Source: Nostoc sp. CHAB 5834 (GTDB taxonomy: Bacteria; Cyanobacteriota; Cyanobacteriia; Cyanobacteriales; Nostocaceae). From it: a stretch of DNA of 64,000 bases. Each line of letters opens with the position of its first letter. Positions within the stretch are counted from its first letter, which is position 1. Location: NCBI GenBank assembly GCA_020829485.1, contig JAIVFU010000006.1, forward strand, positions 62,001 to 126,000. Reading direction: 5' to 3'. This document shows positions 1 to 6,394 of the stretch, piece by piece. The position numbers and the translations under genes were made by a program. The notes beneath the pieces are model-generated. The model worked only from the letters and a program-made list of their open reading frames with translations, did not search any database and had not been told where the DNA came from.

Positions 1-2795
1 GTGTAGTGAAAGTGCGACTTTACCGCCCCTTTGATGTCCAAAGGTTTGTTGCAGTATTACCAACTAGTGTAAAAGCGATCGCAGTTCTCGACCGCACCAA
101 AGAAGCAGGTAGCGCCGGTGAGCCGTTGTATTTAGATGTCGTAGCTGCTATCCATGAGGCGTGGGGAGATAAGAGAGCAGGGGAGGCAGGGGGAGCAGGG
201 GAAGCAGGGGGAGAAAATACTTTCTCATACCCTAAAATTATTGGTGGTCGTTACGGTCTTTCTTCTAAAGAATTTACTCCGGCGATGGTGAAGGGTATCT
301 TCGATAATCTGGCGCAAAGCCAGCCGAAGAAGCATTTTACTATCGGTATTAATGACGATGTTACTTACACTTCTCTAAGCTTTGACCCTAATTTCTCTAC
401 AGAATCGGATGACGTTGTTAGGGCAATGTTCTATGGGTTGGGTGCTGATGGCACTGTTGGGGCTAATAAAAATTCTATCAAGATTATTGGTGAAGAAACC
501 GACAATTACGCCCAAGGCTACTTTGTCTATGATTCCAAGAAATCTGGATCAATAACCGTCTCTCACCTACGCTTCGGGCCAAAACCAATTCGCTCTACCT
601 ACCTAATTGACCAAGCCAACTTTATTGGGTGTCATCACTGGGGATTTCTAGAACGCATAGATATTTTGAAGGCTGCTATTCCTGGGGCGACTTTGTTGAT
701 TAACAGTCCATACAATGCAGATAGCATCTGGGAATATCTGCCGATGAAGGTGCAGCAGCAAATTATCGACAAGCATTTGAAGTTATACGTAATCAATGCT
801 AGCCAGGTTGCCCGTGAAAGTGGCATGGGTGGCAGAATTAACACCATTATGCAAGTATGCTTCTTTGCCTTAGCGGGTGTCTTGCCACAAGAAGAAGCGA
901 TCGCTAAAATCAAACAAGCAATTGACAAAACTTACGGTAAAAAAGGCGTAGAAATTGTCCGCATGAACTTGCAAGCTGTAGACAACACCTTAGACAACTT
1001 GCATAAAGTAGATGTCCCCCAAACAATCCTCACTCCTAACTCCTCACTCCTAACTCCTAACTCCTCAATCCTAACTCCTCACTCCTCACTCCTAACTCCT
1101 CACTCTTCACTTAACTCTGCTCCCGAATTTGTGCGGGAAGTTCTGGGCAAAATCATGATTTGGGAAGGTGATGATTTACCTGTTAGCACCCTACCTGTTG
1201 ATGGCACCTTTCCCGTAGGTACTGCCAAGTGGGAAAAACGTAACGTTGCCGAAGAGATACCTGTATGGGAGCCGGATGTCTGCGTTCAGTGTGGTAAGTG
1301 CGTGATGGTTTGTCCCCATAGCGCCATCCGGGCAAAGGCTTATCAAGCGGATGAATTAGTCAATGCACCAGGAACCTTCAAGTCAACTGGTGCAAAAGAT
1401 AAAGACTTTGCCAATCAAAAATTTACCATTCAAGTTGCCCCAGAAGATTGCACAGGATGCACTATTTGTGTAAATATTTGCCCTGCTAAAGATAAATCTG
1501 AGCCATTGCGGAAAGCGATTAACATGGCACAGCAGTTGCCATTGCGCGAACAAGAGCGGAAAAACTGGGATTTCTTTTTGAGTTTACCTAATCCTGACAG
1601 GCGATCGCTAAAATTAAACCAGATTCGCCAACAACAACTGCAAGAACCTTTATTTGAATTCTCTGGTGCTTGTGCAGGTTGTGGTGAAACACCTTACTTG
1701 AAATTATTAACACAATTGTTTGGCGATCGCGCCGTCATCGCCAATGCTACAGGTTGTTCCTCAATTTATGGCGGTAATCTCCCCACAACACCTTGGACAA
1801 CCAACGCCCAAGGACGCGGCCCCGCGTGGTCTAATAATTTATTTGAAGATAACGCCGAATTCGGTTTTGGCTTCCGCCTCTCCTTAGATAAACAAGCTGA
1901 GTTTGCGGCGGAATTGTTGCAGCAGTTAGGGAGTGGGGAATGGGGAATAGGGAATGGGGAAATAGTTTCTGAGGATTTAGTTCAATCTATTCTCAAAGCT
2001 GAACAAAAATCTGAGGCTGACATTTGGGAACAGCGCGAAAGGATAGAACTGTTGCAGCAGAAGTTAGATGAAATTGTAACTTTTGATCCTAATCTAAAAT
2101 CTAAAATCCAAAATCTCAAATCCCTTGCCGATTACTTGGTGAGAAAAAGCGTCTGGATTGTTGGCGGTGATGGTTGGGCTTATGATATTGACTTTGGCGG
2201 CATCGATCATGTAATTGCTAGTGGTCGAAATGTCAACATCTTGGTGATGGATACAGAAGTGTATTCTAATACAGGCGGTCAATCTTCCAAAGCTACGCCA
2301 CGAGCAGCAGTTGCTAAATATGCCGCCAGTGGTAAGCCTGCACCTAAAAAAGACTTAGGGATGATTGCCATGACCTACGGAAATGTCTACGTAGCGAGTG
2401 TAGCCCTTGGCGCTAGAGATGAACATACCCTGAAAGCATTTCTGGAAGCAGAAGCTTATGATGGGCCATCAATAATTATTGCTTACAGCCATTGCATCGC
2501 CCACGGCATTGACATGACCACAGGGATGAATCATCAAAAAACTTTGGTAGAATCAGGTCGTTGGTTGCTGTATCGGCATAATCCAGAGTTGCTCCTCCAG
2601 GGTAAAAATCCTTTGCAATTAGATATGCGATCGCCTACGCAATCTGTAGAACATTCGATGTATCAAGAAAATCGCTTCAAAATGCTCACCAAAAGTAAAC
2701 CCGACGTTGCCAAACACTTGTTAGAACAAGCGCAAGCTGAGGTAGATGCACGTTGGCAGATGTACCAATATCTGGCAAAACGCGATATTCTCTGA
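1..2795 (+). CDS. nifJ: Pyruvate:ferredoxin (flavodoxin) oxidoreductase NifJ, 5'-truncated by window edge
   Basis: Oxidises pyruvate with CoA to acetyl-CoA and CO2, reducing ferredoxin or flavodoxin, which in diazotrophs can supply nitrogenase. The frame is already open at base 3, so about 930 residues of a family that is usually near 1200 are present and the N-terminal pyrimidine-binding domain lies upstream. Visible in order: end of the second transketolase-like domain (VRLYRPF), the gamma domain, the EKR motif region (KWEKRNVAEE), two [4Fe-4S] motifs (CVQCGKCVMVCP near residue 425 and CTGCTICVNICP near residue 490), and the C-terminal TPP domain (CAGCGETPY, TGCSSIYGG, GDGWAYDIDFGG, EVYSNTGGQSSK). 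Odd: four low-complexity in-frame segments (176-214, 1028-1111, 1929-1964, 2091-2124) resemble intergenic repeats of this genome. The stop is followed after two bases by a MITE-like element. Confidence 0.96.
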   Translation, partial: VVKVRLYRPFDVQRFVAVLPTSVKAIAVLDRTKEAGSAGEPLYLDVVAAIHEAWGDKRAGEAGGAGEAGGENTFSYPKIIGGRYGLSSKEFTPAMVKGIFDNLAQSQPKKHFTIGINDDVTYTSLSFDPNFSTESDDVVRAMFYGLGADGTVGANKNSIKIIGEETDNYAQGYFVYDSKKSGSITVSHLRFGPKPIRSTYLIDQANFIGCHHWGFLERIDILKAAIPGATLLINSPYNADSIWEYLPMKVQQQIIDKHLKLYVINASQVARESGMGGRINTIMQVCFFALAGVLPQEEAIAKIKQAIDKTYGKKGVEIVRMNLQAVDNTLDNLHKVDVPQTILTPNSSLLTPNSSILTPHSSLLTPHSSLNSAPEFVREVLGKIMIWEGDDLPVSTLPVDGTFPVGTAKWEKRNVAEEIPVWEPDVCVQCGKCVMVCPHSAIRAKAYQADELVNAPGTFKSTGAKDKDFANQKFTIQVAPEDCTGCTICVNICPAKDKSEPLRKAINMAQQLPLREQERKNWDFFLSLPNPDRRSLKLNQIRQQQLQEPLFEFSGACAGCGETPYLKLLTQLFGDRAVIANATGCSSIYGGNLPTTPWTTNAQGRGPAWSNNLFEDNAEFGFGFRLSLDKQAEFAAELLQQLGSGEWGIGNGEIVSEDLVQSILKAEQKSEADIWEQRERIELLQQKLDEIVTFDPNLKSKIQNLKSLADYLVRKSVWIVGGDGWAYDIDFGGIDHVIASGRNVNILVMDTEVYSNTGGQSSKATPRAAVAKYAASGKPAPKKDLGMIAMTYGNVYVASVALGARDEHTLKAFLEAEAYDGPSIIIAYSHCIAHGIDMTTGMNHQKTLVESGRWLLYRHNPELLLQGKNPLQLDMRSPTQSVEHSMYQENRFKMLTKSKPDVAKHLLEQAQAEVDARWQMYQYLAKRDIL

Positions 2796-2797
2796 AC

Positions 2798-2894
2798 ATT
2801 AGACATCTCCGAAAATGAATTGTTTTGACGTTGTATTGCAACGTCAAGACAAGGGTTTCAGGTAACGCATAATTAATTTCTGGAGATGTCTAAT
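2798..2894. mobile_element. MITE-like element directly after nifJ (TIR ATTAGACATCTCC)
   Basis: A 97 bp element with terminal inverted repeats ATTAGACATCTCCGAAA at the left and TTTCTGGAGATGTCTAAT at the right. Inside is a perfect hairpin (TTGACGTTG..CAACGTCAA). It starts two bases after the nifJ stop, so the stem could also act in 3'-end formation or mRNA protection. It has no coding capacity. Only one copy was seen in the window. Confidence 0.75.
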
Positions 2895-3062
2895 GACATA
2901 GACCAATACAGTTCAGTTAAGCATTTTTTTCCTCTCTCTGCTCCGCGCCAGTTGCTTCAAGTCGGGGAACCGCAAGGGCGCACTGGCAACTCTTTGCCTC
3001 TGCGGTACCCTGCGGGAAGCCGAAGCGTCTACGTTAAAAAAATTGACTTTGATAAAGAGTTT
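2895..3062. other. Intergenic, repeat-derived; no gene seen
   Basis: Holds short direct/inverted modules of the kind scattered through Nostoc genomes (gccagttgcttcaagtcgg..., ccctgcgggaagc...). The one small open frame here is built from these repeats and has no recognisable protein. Together with the flanking MITE-like elements this fills the space between nifJ and the glycosidase fusion gene. Confidence 0.6.
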
Positions 3063-3175
3063 TGGCGTTGCTGATTGCGGTATGAAAACGATTGTGCGTT
3101 ACGGTGAAAATCCTTGTAGAGACGTAAAATTTTACGTCTCTACATCCAAATTCATACCTCCATTCAGCAACGCCA
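3063..3175. mobile_element. MITE-like element (TIR TGGCGTTGCTGA) with 6 bp TSD
   Basis: A 113 bp element with inverted ends TGGCGTTGCTGAttgcGGTATGAA and TTCATACCtccaTTCAGCAACGCCA. It is flanked by a 6 bp direct repeat GAGTTT (3057-3062 and 3176-3181), consistent with a target-site duplication. At its centre sits a perfect hairpin, GTAGAGACGT..ACGTCTCTAC (3116-3143); the same stem family also occurs free at 6315-6342 and 20929-20957. This suggests a small hairpin repeat nested in the element. Confidence 0.8.
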
Positions 3176-3215
3176 GAGTTTTAGCCTTAACCCAAGCGTA
3201 TTGTGACATAGACTA

Positions 3216-5510
3216 CTAAATTCTTTCTTCTAAGTAGCGAGAAATTGCACTCTCAAGCGAAGGCATAAATTCACCTCGGCTGCTACCAAGAACGCTGTAA
3301 GTTGGGCGGGGAGCAGTTAAGCCAAGCTGTTCTGTAGGCACAGAAATTAGATTGGTGACACTAACTCCAGCTTGTTTAGCCGCTAACCGTGCGAAATCAG
3401 CCCAAGCGATCGCACTTTTATTCGCCAAATGCCACAGCCCACACTCACCGTCAATTAATAAATCTAGGCTGGCATGAACTAAATCTGGTACATAAGTAGG
3501 TGAAACAATTCCATCCTCGGCGGCAATGAAATTATTACCAGCACTAAGCTGACGCAGAGCGATCGTGACGAAATTATACTCATCCCACGGCCCAAAAAAT
3601 GCACTAGTGCGAATCACCAACGATGCAGGATAAGCCTGCAATACCAGCTTTTCTGCCAAAACTTTGCTGCACCCATATACATTAAGAGGGGCAACGGTAT
3701 CAGTTTCGACATAAGGATTAGACACAGCACCATCAAATACCAAATCTGAGGAGAAAGTTAATAGGGGTACGTTATGTTGAGCGCAAGCAGCAGCTAGAAT
3801 CGCTGGGCCTTCGGCGTTCACTTGTATGCAAACATGGGGTTCATGTTCGGCATCGTCTACCCGCACGTATCCGGCAGCGTTCACAACCGCCCACGGCTTC
3901 AACTGGGTAAACATTGCATCCACAGAGGCAGAATCGGTAATATCCATTTCTTGGCGCGTCAGCAGCTGATATGAAATTCCGCGCACTTCGCACAACCGAG
4001 CAAAAGCCTTTCCGAGAGTTCCTCTAGCACCGACGATCGCCAAGGGACTTATTAATTTTGGATTTTGGATTTTGGATTTTGGATTATTTGAGATTGTGGG
4101 ATTTTTTGTACCACAACTGACTGTTGGGTATAATAGGCGCTGTTGTCGATGCCACCAGCCTGGGGTTTCAAGTAGCGGATGATTTAGTTGATGCCCATTT
4201 GCTAGATTCTGCACCATTTTTGCGATCGCTGTTGGTCGAGGATGTGGCAATTCTCCAGAGGAAACGCTACGCGATTCTCCAGAGGAGACGCTGCGCGAAC
4301 GCAAATCAAATACACCTGGCTCGTAGTAGCCGTTAGCTTTTGTAACTAAACTATTCCAATCGTAGCTGCCAAGGAGCGCCCAAACAGTTACAGCGCGAAT
4401 ATCCACACCCTCAGCTTGTAATTCCTTCGCCGCATTCCACACCTCATAAAACCAGCGTAGCTGCTCCTCACGGGTGCAGCTTATATGAGCTTCGGTGACA
4501 GCAAGGGGCAGGTGATAGCGTTCCCATGTTTCTAGTAACAATGTACGTGGGCCTGCCAATCCCTCAGCACAAACTCGCACCGCCTCTACATCTGCATACT
4601 TGTCATGCCCATTACCGCCATGCGTCCAAGCTGGATAATTTTCTGTATGCTCATCCAAAAAGCGTTCGCTGGTTAAATAATGGTTAATTCCAATGATGTC
4701 AGGAGGACAGGTATTTTGCAAAAATGTCTCAAGTTCAGCCTCGCTAATACCACACTTCTTTAAGTAACCCCACATTGAATGAGTTGGGTTAATTCGACCG
4801 CATAATAAATCAAGGCTCAACCAACGGCGATCGTTCTCCAGTTCTGCTTGATATTCTAGTTTAGGTGTACTGTAAGTCTTACCTAAATCCTCGGTTTGCA
4901 CTAGTTGAGCGCTAGGGTTGACTTCCCGGATTGCCTTCATTGCCAAGGCTACTGCGCGACACTCTCCCAACAAAGCACGGGCGAAAGTTAAATCATCCCG
5001 TCCGTGAGGATACCAGTGGCCATACATTCCACTGAATCGCGCCGTTGTCAGTGGCTCGTTTATAGGCGTGTAATGTGTTACCCAAGGATAGCGATCGGCA
5101 ACCGCACGAGCAAACACTGCTAGTTTCTCTGGAAATTCTGCGTCTACCAAACTCGTATCACGCGGGCCGCTACCATGATGCACTAATCCTACAATGGGAA
5201 GGATGCCGAGTTCGCGCAAGCGCCCCAATCGCTCATCCGCCCACGACCAATCAGCATTTTCTAGCCCATTAGGTGCTATCTTCTCCCACAATACAGGGTA
5301 GCGGATAGCTTTTATCCCTAGTTCTGCAAACAAATCTAAATCATTTAAGCGCGTTGCATGACCGTTGCGTTCCAACTGGTCTAAATACTCATCACCCACG
5401 CGATTAACTGTACACTCTACACCAGCCCACACTTCCAAGGGGAGTTGTGAATTATTCTCTCTCAAAACGTTGTTTGTCACGTCTTCACTTGAGTTAAAGA
5501 AAAAAGACAT
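3216..5510 (-). CDS. Fusion protein: family-1-like glycosidase + RmlD-like dTDP-4-dehydrorhamnose reductase
   Basis: A 764-residue two-domain protein. Residues about 25-420 resemble GH1 beta-glucosidases: TPINEP carries the acid/base Glu and LAVTEAH the probable nucleophile Glu, though neither context is the textbook TFNEP/ITENG. Residues about 490-760 are an SDR/RmlD domain with a GxxGxxG nucleotide-binding start (IVGARGTLGKAF), DLVFDG and the YxxxK catalytic pair (VYGCSK). The linker is unusual: it is encoded by short intergenic-type repeats (RSVSSGE twice from the cagaggagacgctgcgcg repeat, and NPKSKIQNPK from aaaatccaaaatcc repeats). It is probably co-functional with the minus-strand glycosyltransferase-mutase gene upstream, in synthesis or remodelling of exported polysaccharide. 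The sugar substrate is unknown. Confidence 0.85.
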   Translation of the reverse strand: MSFFFNSSEDVTNNVLRENNSQLPLEVWAGVECTVNRVGDEYLDQLERNGHATRLNDLDLFAELGIKAIRYPVLWEKIAPNGLENADWSWADERLGRLRELGILPIVGLVHHGSGPRDTSLVDAEFPEKLAVFARAVADRYPWVTHYTPINEPLTTARFSGMYGHWYPHGRDDLTFARALLGECRAVALAMKAIREVNPSAQLVQTEDLGKTYSTPKLEYQAELENDRRWLSLDLLCGRINPTHSMWGYLKKCGISEAELETFLQNTCPPDIIGINHYLTSERFLDEHTENYPAWTHGGNGHDKYADVEAVRVCAEGLAGPRTLLLETWERYHLPLAVTEAHISCTREEQLRWFYEVWNAAKELQAEGVDIRAVTVWALLGSYDWNSLVTKANGYYEPGVFDLRSRSVSSGESRSVSSGELPHPRPTAIAKMVQNLANGHQLNHPLLETPGWWHRQQRLLYPTVSCGTKNPTISNNPKSKIQNPKLISPLAIVGARGTLGKAFARLCEVRGISYQLLTRQEMDITDSASVDAMFTQLKPWAVVNAAGYVRVDDAEHEPHVCIQVNAEGPAILAAACAQHNVPLLTFSSDLVFDGAVSNPYVETDTVAPLNVYGCSKVLAEKLVLQAYPASLVIRTSAFFGPWDEYNFVTIALRQLSAGNNFIAAEDGIVSPTYVPDLVHASLDLLIDGECGLWHLANKSAIAWADFARLAAKQAGVSVTNLISVPTEQLGLTAPRPTYSVLGSSRGEFMPSLESAISRYLEERI

Positions 5511-5583
5511 AATTTACACAACCAAAGCTTTTATTACTTTTATCAAAACTTACGCAAACAATAGCAAAACCTTTTTTTAGGTA

Positions 5584-5824
5584 GGGGCAATTCATGAATC
5601 ATTGGTGTCAATTTAAGCAAAAATACATGTCCTACAGGCGTTTTACCCCCCTTAATCCCCCCGATGCATTGGGGGGAAAAAGAGATGAGATCCAGTTCCC
5701 TCCCCTTAGAAAGGGGAGGGTTAGGGTGGGGTGACGCGGTGAGTGATGGAAAGCTAGAGAACTGAATATCACGTCTCGACAAAGGTTTCACGTTAAGTTG
5801 ACACGCGTGTTCATGAATTGCCCC
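5584..5824. repeat. Perfect 22-nt palindrome split at its apex by a MITE
   Basis: Left arm GGGGCAATTCATGAAT (5584-5599) and right arm TTCATGAATTGCCCC (5810-5824) share TTCATGAAT. Removing the insert and one copy of that 9-mer restores the perfect palindrome GGGGCAATTCATGAATTGCCCC. Outside it, degenerate ends ACTTACGCAAA (about 5549) and TTTTGCCTAAGTCCT (to about 5851) resemble the AGGACTTACGCAA element family, implying three nested layers. Confidence 0.8.
5600..5809. mobile_element. MITE-like element family A, copy 1 (TIR CATTGGTGTCAA), 9 bp TSD
   Basis: A 210 bp non-coding element with ends CATTGGTGTCAATTTAAGC and GTTAAGTTGACACGCGTG, flanked by the 9 bp direct repeat TTCATGAAT (5591-5599, 5810-5818). 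The interior has a hairpin around the gatgcattgg sequence and G/C-run stems. The reverse complement matches the copy at 56943-57148 along its length with some differences. The insertion point is the centre of a pre-existing palindrome. Confidence 0.85.
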
Positions 5825-6121
5825 TGAGCGCGTGTAATTTTGCCTAAGTCCTACTTTAATAGTTCCGCATTTTGATAATGCAGATATAATATCTACTATT
5901 TGCGGATCGTTGACCACAAAAGCATGAAGAAAAATAGACAATTCAAAATCAATTAGTGGAATACTCAGATGTAATAGTTTCTTAGTACAGCTTTGCGTCA
6001 AATTGTAGCGTTGCGTTTTTAATGCAAGGGGATGCATTGGCATTGTTAGCCGATGCATTGGCATTGTCAGTCGATACATTAGCATTGCAGGGTATTGCCA
6101 AATTTAATTTGCTACGAATTA

Positions 6122-6246
6122 AGGGACTTCCAAATAAAAAAATATTTAATTAACTCTTGTGGGGTGGGCATCTTGCCCGCCCAGTCCATAGGGCGCTCAT
6201 GTTGCCCACCCCACAATATTGGATAAATTATTTCTTGGAGTTCCCT
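6122..6246. mobile_element. MITE-like element (TIR AGGGACTTCCAA), copy 1
   Basis: A 125 bp element with ends AGGGACTTCCAAATAAA and TTATTTCTTGGAGTTCCCT. The interior is a hairpin of the gtggggtgggcat..atgcccaccccac type. A second element with the same ends but a different interior lies at 45144-45258. Confidence 0.75.
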
Positions 6247-6314
6247 AATGAAATGCTGTACTTAGTAACCACTAAATCATCTGCCAGTCACATAAAATTG
6301 CCAAGCTGACTTTT

Positions 6315-6342
6315 GTAGAGACGCAATCCATCGCGTCTCTAC
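6315..6342. repeat. GTAGAGACGC hairpin repeat
   Basis: Inverted repeat GTAGAGACGC..GCGTCTCTAC with an 8-base loop. It belongs to the same stem family as 3116-3143 and 20929-20957. It lies downstream of the glycosyltransferase-mutase gene on the minus strand, so it could serve as an mRNA 3' hairpin, but there is no strong T run. Confidence 0.6.
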
Positions 6343-6394
6343 TTTAAAAAATTGTAGGCTGGGCAGCACCTACCCACGATTAACATCAACAAAC

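Larger units (their letters stand above)
5511..6394. other. 884 bp intergenic region made mostly of nested repeats
   Basis: Contains a nested MITE structure (5546-5853), a second MITE-like element (6122-6246) and a GTAGAGACGC hairpin (6315-6342). A 180-residue open frame on the minus strand runs through the repeats, includes a repetitive start (MYRLTMPMHRLTMPMH) and shows no recognisable domain, so I do not call it a gene. Sequence 6000-6090 has three imperfect copies of gatgcattggcattg. Confidence 0.7.

Noticed and set aside
2886..3074. 62-codon plus-strand frame after nifJ
   Set aside because: Made of known short repeat modules and crosses a MITE boundary.
5543..6085. 180-codon minus-strand frame
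   Set aside because: Runs through nested MITE and hairpin repeats, with a repetitive N-terminus and no domain; the matching copy at 56943-57148 is not open in the equivalent way.
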